A DNA stretch of 64,000 nucleotides, taken from assembly GCF_001659605.2 (NCBI RefSeq), contig NC_035178.2, positions 3,997,734 to 4,061,733 of the forward strand. Direction: 5' to 3'. Position numbers and translations under genes: made by a program. How positions within the stretch are numbered: position 1 is the first letter of the stretch; the number at the start of each line of letters is the position of its first letter. The notes under the pieces were generated by a model. The model made no database searches. It saw only the letters and a list, made by a program, of their open reading frames with translations, and was not told where the DNA came from. Source of the DNA: Manihot esculenta (lineage: Eukaryota > Streptophyta > Magnoliopsida > Malpighiales > Euphorbiaceae). Below are positions 1 through 11,953 of the stretch, in pieces.

Positions 1-1060
1 CTTTCATTGAAATTCAGTTTGTAATAACATTTTTTTTTTTACTATTGAAATTATATTAGTAAAGAAGTCCTATCAAATATATATGTGTCTAATATTAAAT
101 ATACCACCCAAAAAAGTGGTCTCACAATGAAAACTTTACTCATTTACTTAATTCAGATTTGATTATTTCTTTGTTGCTGTTGATATGTTAATATGATGTC
201 TATTGATTGTTGGCCCAAACATAACTGCGGCCTCAACTTCAACTCAATTTCAGTTTTAATAAAAGCCAGTCCTTGCCAAAGCCCAAACCTTTCAAGTTGG
301 TCTGAGCTCTTAAGGCCTTCATTTTCTCTATTGCCTTCGCTGCACTCTGTGGCGCTTCTTGCCTGTCTTCCAATTTGATACTGACCCTGGTACTGAAGAT
401 ATTTTCACCAAAGATGAGAACTAACATTTGGGTTCTACGAGTTTTGATTCAACTGCAATCCTTGAGGGAACTTGCCTCAGGAGAGTGAGTAACTGGAGAT
501 CATGAGGAGAGGATTAGTGTAAAAATGAATAGAGATATCAGGGTTTAATTATGTGAGGGGAAGGGCGATAAGTTTGTTAATTTTGTATAGTAACTGGCCA
601 CAAGATAAGGATTTTGGAGAACAATTCGGTTCCATAAAATCGATCAAACCGATTTACTTGTATTTAATTAATTTTTTAAATTAATTTCTATTAAAAAATA
701 TATAATCACTAATTTCAATACCTTAACTATGGTCGTCAATTTTTATTTAAAAGTATAATCAATACCATCATAGATAATTATTTTTTCTACACAAATTATG
801 TTTAGACATCAAATGAAAGATTTAGCGGATGATAAGGAGTCATGCAGTAAAGATTTAGCGGATGATACCATCATAGATAATATAATATTTCATCTTCTTT
901 TTTTTTTAATTCAAATAATTTTATTATTATTAAAATTATATCCAAAACAAACTTAATTGAATTACTTCAAATTAATCCGAACTAATAGATTTTCTATTAC
1001 ATCCGACCAAAAATATAAAATATTAAATGAAAAAATTTAGAAAATATTATTCTCTAAGAT
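1..1060. other. AT-rich intergenic DNA, no supported gene
   Basis: Mostly AT-rich sequence with homopolymer runs. A 62-codon open frame on the minus strand (239-427) has a lysine/alanine-rich stretch but no family I recognise, no splice context and no partner exon. A short phrase (about 17 bases, starting near 824) recurs near 855 as a small local duplication. Nothing here is called as a gene. Confidence 0.5.
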
Positions 1061-1745
1061 AGAATACAAGAAACTTAGAGACTCCTATTAGACGGTGAAA
1101 CTAACATGTAAAATAATAACCCGTTAAAAGAGTTTGCTGCTAAATTAGATCCAAAATAAAATCCAATCAAACTCATGAGATAATAGATTCTTACAATCAT
1201 CACTAATATGACCAAATTCAGAAATACCATCACGCATACTTCGGATTGCATCTACAACAACTTTGACATTCATTTTAAAACTCACATTTTCTACCTGCTT
1301 AACCAACAAAGTGACTCGGGCAATGCAAAACTTCTAATACAGTAATAGGGAGGATGGACTCAAAATATATGGTTAACTCCATCAAAAAATAACCTCATTG
1401 GTCTCGTAAAATCGCTGAATAGATAGAACATCTACTATTACTATGAATGCCAATGTCCATATTATATTTCAACTTACCAAGTTCTAGTGGAGCTCAAATA
1501 AAAATTCGACCATGTCTACAAATATGCTCCACCCTATCCCTAGCACGAACAGTCTTTCACTCACTCAAAACCTTTAACCCAACTTCCACCGCTTCATATG
1601 CACTAGACTATGGTCATGCCATAGGAGCCAGATATGTTGTGTCCATATACTTCATGCCGCAATACAAATTTTGTCCTCTAAATTTTGCATTGAAGTTTGC
1701 CAAATAGAGCTCAAAAAATATTACCACTATTGTGTGATAGTGTAT
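1060..1745 (-). mobile_element. Probable decayed LINE remnant (RNase H-like 3' domain)
   Basis: On the minus strand around 1150-1270 a short stretch reads VDAIRSMRDGISEFGHIS then DDCKNLL. This resembles the last part of the RNase H domain at the C-terminus of plant LINE (non-LTR) polyproteins, where an AI.S....SEFG.I..DC pattern is common. The frame is interrupted by stops, and the sequence to 1745 is only faintly coding-like. No poly(A) tail or target duplication was identified, so the boundaries are loose. The assignment rests on one short motif; a chance match or another RNase H-bearing element is possible. Confidence 0.35.
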
Positions 1746-4700
1746 CTATATGTAAGTCGAACAACTGCCAACAACGTTGTGTGTATAGACACATGAGGAA
1801 AATATTGTAATTTTTGTCTAAGATTTAACTTTGTTGGAAAGATCTCTCTCAACAGTCCTCATAAAAAGTGCTTGAATGTTGGAGGTACATAGAGCTTCTA
1901 GATTTACTTTAACTCACTTAGGGATAGTATAATTGGTTACACTGTTATGAGCATGAACAACAACATGATAGTCAGATTTAACACTATATTTCTCTGTCTT
2001 GTTAAAATGTCAAATTAGTCTATTTTCTTAGTTGATTATACTAAAAGAAATCTCGAGAATCTGATTTACATCCTTCAGAAGAAAGAGTTTTGATAGGAGA
2101 TTGCAGTTTCAAATCTGCCATATGACTTGATTAATCCAGCGATAGTAAAGTTCTCTAGGCCATCAATTTGTGGGGTCTTTATATAGAATTGTCTATCATC
2201 AATTTGTGGGGTCCCCTCAAACTCTTACATCAAGACCATTATCTATTCTTCATCTTAATTTTTTAAGACCAATGATTGTGCTTGCAATAAATTTTTTCAA
2301 TAAAAATTAGGATTAGACTCTTTTCTACATACAAAAAGTTCCATCTTGAAAAGTATTTTACTTTGAAAATTTGATTGGATAAAGCATTTAGATCAGCAAT
2401 TATCCTTCAATTTTGTCTGCCATATATTGCTATTGTTAAATTTGGATGGAATTCAACAACTATATTAAAATGATAAAAATTTCAAAAATACATCCTATCG
2501 TATTCTTTTCCTAAACACATCTTTTATCATATTAATATTCATTCTCTAATTATTGAATAGGTAAGAATACAACGGTTCTTTTCAAACCTCACAAAAAAGG
2601 ATTTATCATTTATTGAAATTTATTATATAAAGTAACAAAAATTGAAAAAACACTCGTACAATAAAACGAAAACGAAATTACTTATGCTATAGAGTTTAAC
2701 AAAATTTCTTTATCTGTACTTGAAAGGAATCTTTTCTACTAGTTATAAATGTGCCTCCGTCCTCTTTTTTTATAAAAAAATAAATACTTTTTTTAACCTA
2801 TTAATGATAAAAAAAAAAAAACTAAGATATTTACCATGATCAAGGAGAAATAAAACTCTTTATATCATAAAAACCAAAATTTTAGCCTCATCATCCACAT
2901 TAGAGTTAGAAAAAAATCAACAAAATTATTAGCATGAGCCAACCAAATGTGAAACCTCTAATATAAATACATAGATAATGGGCAGGAAATGCCCAAATAC
3001 AGAGTGGGCACGATGGCAAGAAACTTATACATGGCAATTCTCCCTTCATATTACCAACGAAAAGAGAGAACAAAGAAGTGTGATTACCCATTTGGGCCTT
3101 CAAGTGTCGACCTAAGCAATATTTGTGGCTGCCATAGAAGCCACGTGTCGTCACTTCATCTAATGTTCCGCCCGATGTGGGCACGAATGTAAGACAATTG
3201 AATAACCAGGTCATAGCTGGTGGGTCAGCTTGCCCCACATATCTTCATTTCCGGCAAATATTTTAAAATATTACAAATGAAGGCCAGGTAGATAGATGCA
3301 CCATGCTTCTGGTGGTGGTACCTCCACTAGGTCAAAAAAAAAAAAGGCAACTGGTATGCACAGTACTGTGCAGGAAAAGTAATTTTATAGGCATTAGACG
3401 GTGTCGTAGACCTTCTAGATTCTCTTTAATGGCATGAAGCATCTAAGAAATTCATTTTTTTTTTTATAAATTCATCATGATATAAATATATTGTGTATAA
3501 ATTAATTTTTTAATTTCATAAAAAGTAATTTCTTTTTAAAAGATAAAAACACGATAAGGTGTAGAATATGATTTTAATTTTAATAAAGTAATAAATAAAA
3601 TATAATTTAATTAAAAAATATAACTTATCCATTTTCATTTAAATAAATACTTTTCTTCCATAAATAAAATATTTTACTTGAAGTTAGTTTAACGATACAA
3701 ATAAAATGATTGAACTTTTCGCACTTTCTAAAAAATTTAACCTTTAATTACCCGAAACAAAAAGCCCAGTCATTTTGATTTGTAGACTGCTCATTACTTC
3801 TCCCAAAACTAATATGCTACGTAGACTTTTCTCTTATAGGCGAAAAGTCAATGTTTTGACTTCATCTCCCCTCTCACGATGAGACTTTGGACCTCCGATA
3901 AGGAAAAAAAAAAAAAAAAAGAGAAGATTTGAAAAATACTTAAATATTTTATGTAAAAAAGTTATGATATTTATAATGTAAATTTAAACTAAGTAATTTT
4001 CACATGTTAGATTAAGATTATTTTAGTTTTTAGTTCATTTGATTTAATCAAAATCTAAACACATATTTATATTTTGACAAAAACTTTATCATTATTAATT
4101 TATAATATACTAATAATAATAACTAAAAATTATTTCTTCCATTTTCCCTTTAACAAAAACAAACGTGGCAGAAAAGTTAAACCATACGTTCAAATGATAA
4201 AAAGAAGTTGGAGAAGAGAAGCTTCGTGGGGGAGGTAGATGCAACTACAAATAGAGATTTATTTAGCAGTTGGGATTAGGTGGCTCTGAATGTTCACAAG
4301 TTTATGTGATCCATTAGAAATTTCCCCCTTTTGTCCTTTACCTAGAAATTCATTAATTTACTCTCTATTTTGACGAGGGTCGAAAATAATAAAGAAAAAT
4401 AAATTAGAAAAAAAATTATTTTCCCTTACTTTATTTTGGCTACAGTTAATTGAAAAATGCAAATACCAATTAAATGATATAGGAAAGGTTATTGATCTGC
4501 TAATTGCTATACATGGTTCAAGTTAGGTAACACTGGTCAAAATGATGATTCATGAATTTATCATAAATATCTTTTTTAGTATAAATACAGTTATAATCCT
4601 GTTGGCAATGAATTGACACGGTAAATTCTACCATCTGATTTAGAATGCAAGCCATGGCATAGTTTGCCGACCAACTAGTAGTAATTCAGTGGGCTACTAA

Positions 4701-6619
4701 ATGCACACTCTACATTCGGATCATCCACGGCTGAATTGGTGGAGAAATGGTGTGCCATTTCTCGCATCTGCCCCACACGCAAAGCTTACTGTAACATCCC
4801 TTTTTTTTCCCCTAGTAAACAACCAAGACACGTTTCAAAATTAAACAGCTTTGAGATGCTTTGTATTTGGATTGCTGAATAGCTCCTCCTCAAGTAACTT
4901 TGATTCATTAGCGTAGCGTGGGTTATGCCGGAAAGTATTCTAACGCATCTTCTGTGAGAACTCTGCGTCTGCCATCTGCCACTTGTATGTTTACTTTTAT
5001 GATCTTATCCTGTTCTATACGATGCCAAGCTGAACTTACCCAAATAAATTAAAAAAGTAAATATACAACCAACGTTCGCTGTTTGCTAGCCAAATTGCTT
5101 TCTTTGAACAGCAACCCACTCTACTACTTTTCATTTAGACTTCTGGTATATCGCCATTTGATTTGGCATGTGATCTCTTGCCAAACATATGTACGCGTTT
5201 TGCTTTGCCATTTGTATACATTCTGGATTCTGACTTCATTATTAAAATTTTTAACACATTAAATTAATAGAGAACAAGACATTTTTAAAATTATATGAAG
5301 AAAAATTTATAATTTTCCTTTTTCCAATAATAAAATCTATAAAACAGATAAAAATTTCTTAATTTTTTTTTGTTTATATCGTCATTTAAAAAATTATATT
5401 TTTTTTATAACAAACTGTACTATAAAACATTTCATAAACGTGCATTTTATAAACGTGGATTAACATGCATGTGGATGAATAATTGGGTTAGGATCAAGAA
5501 GTTTCTCGTTGAATGCATTTGGGCACGTTTGGCGTTTTTATCCCTTAACAACAGAAACCATTTGAAAAATGATGCAATTCTCTTCATTGTGAAAAACAAC
5601 TTAGCATTACATGTTGTTTTCGTGATAGGTAACGCCTGCCAAATCCATCATATATTTATAATTATATTCATTTATAAATTGTAGTTTTATTTTTTAATAT
5701 ATTTAATACTTATGCATATTTTTCACAACGTAAATTAAATATACATAACTTAATCTCACCTAAAAATTGATAACTATGAAATACAGCCAACATATATCTA
5801 TAATAACCCTCACAATTAAAAAAAAAAAAAAAACTCATGATGTAAAGAAACAAAGACGTGGTAGTACTCCGATTTTAATATGGACCAAAAGAAAAGTAGT
5901 TGATTAAGTAATGCTGCTGCCACCTGTCATCCTAATCAGTTCGACAAGGAAACAGTGTGGCAGCCAGTGTTTATCCGCACCTAGACGTCTCTCTTAATTT
6001 GCTTTTGTTCTCATCAGATCCATGCCGCCTCTACTTGCTGATTATCACCACCTCTATTATTTTAAAAATAAAAGGGCAAATGTTTTTTAATTATTGGCTA
6101 AGCATGAGATGCACCGTGTGCGTGAACCTAATTATTCATGGTTACGAAATCTACCAGGCAGTTAAAACCGTCATCTTCTGCTTTTATTTTTTTTTTTCCT
6201 GCGCTATGACTCATTGCGCTAAGTGGCCTTAACCGAAACACCCCCAACAAACTCTGCCAGACTGCCACCTCCTTCTTTTCCGCCGTTCACGCGGTTCTTC
6301 AACCCACCATCGGAGTGAATGCGTAGGCTTATGAACCACGTTGCCTACGCGGCGCATTTTAGACCGGGTCCGCTTTGATTTTTTTTTTTTTCATATATAT
6401 AACTATGCAAATAAAATTTAATAATTAATTAATGATTGAATAAATTTTTCGTTGAATGGAATATCAAATTTGACAACTGAGCAACTGAAACAGAGAGTTC
6501 AACTGCTATCTACACCGAAAAAAATGAATTAAGGTACCAAAAAAAAAGAGAAAAATAATTAATCTAGTCTAAATTCATCTTCTTCCTACAAATATCACTG
6601 CTAAAGTCCTGTAATTTGC
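1746..6619. other. Intergenic region, no supported gene
   Basis: Low-complexity AT-rich DNA with many poly(A)/poly(T) runs. Open frames of 60-110 codons exist (for example 2906-3238 minus and 5370-5684 plus) but none resembles a known family or shows a plausible gene context. A 15-base phrase around 2164 recurs near 2197. Around 5530-5650 two ends carry weakly inverted TTTGGC-type sequence, possibly an old MITE. The part from about 6240 to 6619 is downstream sequence of the minus-strand zinc-finger gene. Confidence 0.45.
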
Positions 6620-7369
6620 CTATTGAGTTTGGGCGATTTCGATTTTGGGTGCCAACAATAGACGGGGTTTTTTCGCCGGCAGTGGGCTCATAACTTCGTC
6701 GTCACCACCGGAGACAAAGAAATCAGCAGCGAACTCCGGCAAGGCTGGGAGGTTAAGGTCAAAGCCACGATGGCTCTGGTTGAGGCTGTGTGAGTTGGTT
6801 GACCCAACACCTTCAGAAGTGGAAGTCACACCGCTCTTGTCTGCACCGCCATCGTAGTGACACCTCTTGTGTCCGCCCAAAGCCTGCCCCGTTGGGAAAC
6901 ACTTGTGGCAGATGGAGCACTCATGAGTCTTACCGCTTCCGTTAGAAACAGCAGCGGTGGCGGAGCTAGTTGTGGTAGTTGAAGTTGATTGGTCATCGCC
7001 TCCTGCGAGTTTCCTGTGACTTGCCTTGTGTCCACCTAAAGCTTGGTAAGAAGAAAAGGACTTGTTACACACACTGCACGTATAGCTCGATTTATGCTCT
7101 TCTAAATTTGTGGAAGTCCGAAGCTGAGGAGATGGAGTAGGGGAGGGGTGGCGGTGTGAGAGAGCGGAGGCAGAGGATGAAGCAGTGGTGCCCCGAGCAA
7201 GCATAACGAGGCAGAGAGCGAGATACTCTTCCTCGGTGGGTTGGTGGTGAGGACGCTTGGAGCGCTTGCGCTTGACCCATGGCTCAGGAAGATGCTGAAG
7301 ATTGCTGGAATCATCGAATTGGAAAGGTGGGGTTGCTGTAGTTGGAGAGTTGAGTGCTTCTAGTGCCAT
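6620..7369 (-). CDS. ZAT10: ZAT10/STZ-like C1-2i C2H2 zinc-finger repressor
   Basis: Single-exon gene of 249 residues, the usual size for this family. Order of parts: KRKRSKR basic B-box (about 34-40, nuclear targeting), [16 protein letters not shown]-box (46-60), two widely spaced plant zinc fingers with the QALGGH signature (Cys98/Cys101/His114/His118 and Cys151/Cys154/His167/His171), then a DLNLPAL EAR repression motif (204-210). The tail [14 protein letters not shown] also matches ZAT10. Members bind DNA in the nucleus and repress targets, typically in drought, salt, cold and oxidative stress. The start is the first ATG after a TATA box 127 bases upstream; MALEAL is the family N-terminus. 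Lack of introns is normal here. A G-box and a W-box upstream fit stress induction. ZAT6 or AZF paralogues are the alternatives for the exact name. Confidence 0.95.
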   Translation of the reverse strand: MALEALNSPTTATPPFQFDDSSNLQHLPEPWVKRKRSKRPHHQPTEEEYLALCLVMLARGTTASSSASALSHRHPSPTPSPQLRTSTNLEEHKSSYTCSVCNKSFSSYQALGGHKASHRKLAGGDDQSTSTTTTSSATAAVSNGSGKTHECSICHKCFPTGQALGGHKRCHYDGGADKSGVTSTSEGVGSTNSHSLNQSHRGFDLNLPALPEFAADFFVSGGDDEVMSPLPAKKPRLLLAPKIEIAQTQ

Positions 7370-7495
7370 CTTAGATGTTTCAAAGTTATGAGCTTTGATC
7401 TGAAAGTAGAAAGAAGGGTGGGGGAATGTGCGCTGAGAATAGAGAAGTGAAGAAGAGTGTGAGAAAGTTAATGAGTAGAGTGGGCGTTGGGGAGG

Positions 7496-7503
7496 CTTTT
7501 ATA
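7496..7503 (-). promoter_or_regulatory. TATA box of the ZAT10-like gene
   Basis: The minus strand reads TATAAAAG, 127 bases upstream of the start codon at 7369. This is a reasonable distance given a leader of about 100 bases. Confidence 0.7.
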
Positions 7504-7719
7504 AAGGGGAAGAGTGGAGTCTGGAGCTGGAAGTTGCGTGACAAGTGGTGGGAAAGTAGGAGGAGGTGTGGAGCAATAAAAATAAATAAATAAAAAACAA
7601 GCAGATTCCAAAATAGAGAGAAAAAAAATATAGCGGAGCACGTTTGGTATTTGGGTATTCTTTGGTAGCCAAATTTGAGTTTTCTTGGTAGGCAAAGGGT
7701 TGAGTGACTGACCCGAGTG

Positions 7720-7757
7720 GGTCAAAGAAAGAGAATGGTACTGTGAACATACACGTG
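7720..7757 (-). promoter_or_regulatory. W-box and G-box/ABRE-like sites upstream of the ZAT10-like gene
   Basis: Minus-strand TTGACC (7720-7725) matches the WRKY W-box core. ACACGTGG at 7751-7758 contains the CACGTG G-box (7752-7757) and matches the ABRE consensus. Both lie about 350-390 bases upstream of the start codon. Binding is inferred from consensus only; the motifs are short. Confidence 0.45.
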
Positions 7758-7817
7758 GAAGTTAAGTGAGTGAAGTGAAGACTGGGATGGTTTCCACCTT
7801 CCAAGTTGCAAGTCAAA

Positions 7818-9370
7818 TACTAGAAAAGCCCCGATCGAAGGCGGTGATTATAAATTAAGAGGCTTCATCTTGACCTTCTAGCAGCCGGTAGCCGGTAGCC
7901 GGCAGCCAGGCAAACAGACTTTTCCCATTTAATTGCCAGCTGAAGTTGAGGCGTGCTATGAGCTTCGATTCAGTTAGGAGCCAAATCACATGGAGGAGAA
8001 CCTGCTATGTGCCAAATGGAGGAAGCATTTGCTGAGGTTTAGGCCTTAAGGATATCCACACACATGCAAGTGGGGGAGTTTGTTCAACTGTTTGCTATGA
8101 AATTGGATGTGATGTCTCCACTTTATTAAGTCATTGTTTTCCATTAATAGTTGTTCTATATTATTAAGTCTTTCTTTTATATGCACACACACACCCAACT
8201 AATTATTTAATAAAATAAAGAAGGAATTTCTTTAGAAAGAAAATAGGAGATGAGCATAGAAATCACAGCATTTACTTTTTCCCAAGGGGTAAGATCGCTT
8301 AGTCATTTCGATGTATGCTTCAAGAAAGGCGGTTGAGGATATGAGCAAGTGTTTTCCTCTCCTCCCCCATTCCTATATATTAATTGACTCGTTAAATGTT
8401 CCAGCTGACCTTTATTTAAAAAAAAAAAAACACTTCTCCGGAAGCATCTGAATTAATTACACGTGTCGCCGACTTTTTTTATCTTAGCTTGTGGGTTGTT
8501 CTCATTGGACCTTCTCACGTAGACGATAGCCGTCCAATGGAAAAAAAACCAAGAGAATAAGTATTAGGGTTGGCAATTTTTGTTTACGGATTTGTCTAAT
8601 CAAATCCTCGTCTTAAGGACTTTATTTTTCAGATTCTTTAGTATATGGAATTTGGTTTCCATCAAATTTTTCCTCTGTTTCAATTTCAACACGTTCAAGT
8701 TCACAATTATAAGAATTTTTTTTTCCTCTGCACACATGAACAATTCAAACTTTCATTAACATCAGCCTTTCATTCTCTATACTTGAGAAACGGAAAACAT
8801 CAATCAAATTATCATAATTGATATAAAATTATAGTTTCCACGTCTAAATCCATGTATTAATAGTTACATGTAATTTTAAATACACATAAATTAAACAAGA
8901 AAGCTAAAGATGGATTACCGAAGCTTCCACAAAAAAGCAAGTATAAATATTTTAGGAATTTTGATTCGGTAATACAACTAATATAATTTGTAAGTTGGTT
9001 TTATTGTCTTTATGAATTTCTTTTTGGTTGAAATTTAAAAGCAGTGAAAAGGAAAAATTCCAGAAAGATTGCCAAAGAGAAAGAACCCAAAAGGAAAGCA
9101 TGGGACCACGTTTCTAGACTCAGTTTTATATTCATGCATGCATATTAGCGGCCGCAAGCGATGACATCATTTTCAATTAATGAACAATTTTTTTTAAGAG
9201 AGGGAGAAATAAAAGGCAAGTTTAACGTGAGAATAAATCGCGATTCGATAATAAGAAAGCCTTTTTTTTTTTTGTTTTCTTTAAAATGCAAACATGGACA
9301 TTAGTCTCTGTTGCCCCACCGTCGTAGGCGACCAGCACTTCAGAAGAGAAACAGCGTGAATTCTCAATTT
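7818..9370. other. Intergenic region, no supported gene
   Basis: No open frame of note on either strand. A triple AGCCGGT-type micro-repeat lies near 7881-7906, and (CA)n-like and AT-rich tracts follow. Part of it is the distal promoter of the minus-strand zinc-finger gene. Confidence 0.45.
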
Positions 9371-9850
9371 TTTTTTTTTATCAAAGATAAAGCCGGTTTT
9401 ATTAAAAAGAGAAGTTCAATACATGACAGAGCTCAAGACCCATAGGAGAAAATGAAGGTCCAATAATAGTGAAAAAACTATCTGTATTTTTTCTCGCCTC
9501 ATTTGTAAACAGAAGTACACTGAAAGCATAGTTCAAAAATTTCATAGACTCTTACATATAACTAATTAGTCACTCCTTAAAGAGTTTTAACAATAAAATA
9601 AACTGTATTATAAGATGACATTAAGATGTTTGAGTTGAGACCCTCAATAAATACATAAAAATAATTACAACTATTTATTTCGACTTTTTGACTTTTTACT
9701 TATTTATACTAATTTATTTTCATTTTTTTTAAAATTCTAATATTAAAAAATTACGGTTTTAATCCCCGAAAACGGACACTCCTCCAATTAAACCGTCAAC
9801 GCCCTCGTCGACTGAGTTTGTTGGTTGTCTGCAATTTTCTGCTAGGTTGA
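9370..9850 (-). mobile_element. Diverged LTR related to the element in the APT gene
   Basis: From about 9480 to 9830 the sequence follows, with many substitutions and gaps, the second half of the LTR at 11320-11953 and runs on into the adjoining internal sequence. Shared landmarks in the same order are GTCACTCC..TAAAGAG (9571), CAATAAATAC (9644), ATTACAAC (9663), the TAATATTAAAAAATTACGG block (about 9740), and the internal GTCGACTGAGTTTGTTGG phrase (9807-9824). The order matches an LTR followed by a 3' internal segment, in the same minus orientation as the intact element. The left part (9370-9480) aligns only patchily. It is far older than the insertion at 11320-16805, and no partner LTR was found. 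Confidence 0.6.
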
Positions 9851-9870
9851 CTCTTAATCTCAGCCTCCCA

Positions 9871-10908
9871 CTTTACCCAAATTAACGATCAGAGGCTGAT
9901 CTCCATGCTTCGAATTCGATCTCCCTACCGTTACCTAACTCTCACCTGGCCCCTCCGTTTCTAACCACTCTCTGCTTGGATCGCCGCAGCTCCCTATGCT
10001 CCAATGACTGATCTGCCCTCCCTTCTCTCCGCTGTACCGCTATTGGTGGAGGTGGTAAATTCCTCTCTGCTAACTAATACTACATTCATGTACTATCGGA
10101 TTGAAGGGTCATATTATGGTATGCATAAGTGTGATAAGCGAGAGAGTGAGCGATAAGAGAGGGGAAATCGCATTTTGTAATATTAGTATTGTTTGTTTAC
10201 TCTCTCTTTCATATAACTATGTTTAAGAATCACCCAAAGCTACCTTTAGATGTTCTCCAAGTGCCAAATTTCTGAGAGTTTGATAGAAAAATTTAAAATT
10301 CAACATAGCTCTTGGTTGGTTGTCTGTGTGAATGCTGAAGCCTTCTTGACCTTTCACCCTTAGTTTTGATCGTCTTTTGCGACCAATTTTCTCTTAAAGC
10401 ATGCTCGTCTGCAGTTTGATTGTTTTGATAGGATGGTAATACTTCTTATCTTTTTTGGTCTAAAGTAGGCCTGCATATGAGTGGTGATAGGAAAAGCTGG
10501 TAGGAACACTAAACTTGGTTAATTGTGCATGTAGGTAAGTAAAATTTTCAATAATCAAGGAGAATAACAGCAACAAAATTGGGTTATATTGTATTTCTAC
10601 AAACACAAGTACCCTGTCAAGATTCAAATATATTTGTAATTTACTAAGCGGACTTGAGATGTATTGATTAATGAATTAAAAGAAAGTAATCCCAGTAAGG
10701 AAATGGCCATTCCGAAGAGAAGTGGAAGTATTGGAAGTGAAGTCAAATTTGCCTTCTTCGCCCTGATGAAATAGGAAAAGAAATTTTAGAAATGGAAGAG
10801 CAGTTATCTGATTTGTTAGTTTGTTGGCAATTTTGCGCTACAATAGTAGTGGCTATTTTTATTTATTTGTGATTGATTAGTTGTATAGACATTTGACAGC
10901 ATATTTAG
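9871..10908. other. Sequence upstream of the APT remnant; 5' exons not recognised
   Basis: A GC-richer, C/T-rich stretch (about 9880-10060) is flanked by AT-rich DNA and has the look of a 5' leader or transit-peptide exon, but no frame is open across it. I could not find the expected upstream APT exons (the segment before the VVAG motif, including the GIMFQDIT region) anywhere in this interval. The APT copy is therefore probably 5'-incomplete. Confidence 0.4.
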
Positions 10909-11319
10909 GTATTGAAGCAATAGGTTTTATATTTGGCCCGCCTATTGCAGTGGCTATTGGAGCAAAATTTGTGCCTATGAGGAAACCTAATAAGTTGCCC
11001 GGTATGACTTTTGCATCTGGTTTTGCTTTTCTTTTATAAGTTATCTACTTTCACGAAGTTTGTAAATAGAAGAAAATTCCTGATTGGTTACTGCTGGAAC
11101 TTGATGATATTTAGTTTGTCATTCCTGCTCAAGAATTAAATATCAGATGACTTATGATAATACATTCCAATGGCGATGTGTCCAGTTTCAACTTTTTTTT
11201 AATAAAAAAATAAAATCTATGTTTTTAATACTTGATGCTTAATGGTTTAAGGAGAGGATATTTCAGAGTACTCATTGGAATATGGAAAAGACATAATGGA
11301 GATGCATGTAGGTGCTGTG

Positions 11320-11953
11320 TGTCACGGTTTCAGATTTTAGCCATCGCCTGAAACCGTGCGGCACTTGACTTGAACACTTTCAAGCCAAGTCAGCCTTAAG
11401 AATCACCCGATAGCCTGTAAACATGAGTATCCTGATTAGTCAAGGTTATATAAGCGAATAGCGAAGCCAACAGGCGGTCTTCTATTAAAAGCCTCACAGT
11501 AGGCACAAACGAAAAGAATTGAACATGAGAATTCATGAACATACTACTTATTTTGTTCCAGGGGCAAAATAGTAATTATACATTATCATCGACGCAATCG
11601 TTACAATAATTCTCACCTCCCTTGTAGACAGGGCGGACGGTCTACAAGGAGTGAATGCACAACTCAGGATCTCCGTAGGCCTACGGTAGCCAACTGGGCC
11701 CAGCCCCAGCTGGTGGCCAACTAGTCACTCCCCCCTAAAGAGCCTTAGGAACAACTTGGCTTGTGGCAGGAGGAGACATCAACATGTCTCATATGATACC
11801 CCCCAAAATAAATACAGGGAAAGGAATTACAACAAATTGTCTCGGCCCTTATCTTCCTAATAATCTCTACTAATTTATCCCATTATTGTTTCCTGGGAAC
11901 TCCAATATTGGAAAATTACAATTTTGGTCCCTGAAAACTGTATGACCCTGACA
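11320..11953 (-). repeat. 3' LTR (left copy)
   Basis: 634 bp, TG..CA ends, preceded by CTGTG and followed inward by the polypurine tract read on the minus strand. It matches the right copy in length exactly. Confidence 0.92.

Noticed and set aside
239..427. 62-codon minus-strand frame rich in Lys, Ala and Glu
   Set aside because: No family recognised, no splice context or promoter, and the same length is expected by chance.
2906..3238. 110-codon minus-strand frame near 3 kb
   Set aside because: No domain, the opposite strand is equally open, and the hydrophobic C-terminus comes from a T-rich tract.
5520..5650. Possible MITE with TTTGGC-type inverted ends
   Set aside because: The ends match only weakly and no target duplication could be defined.
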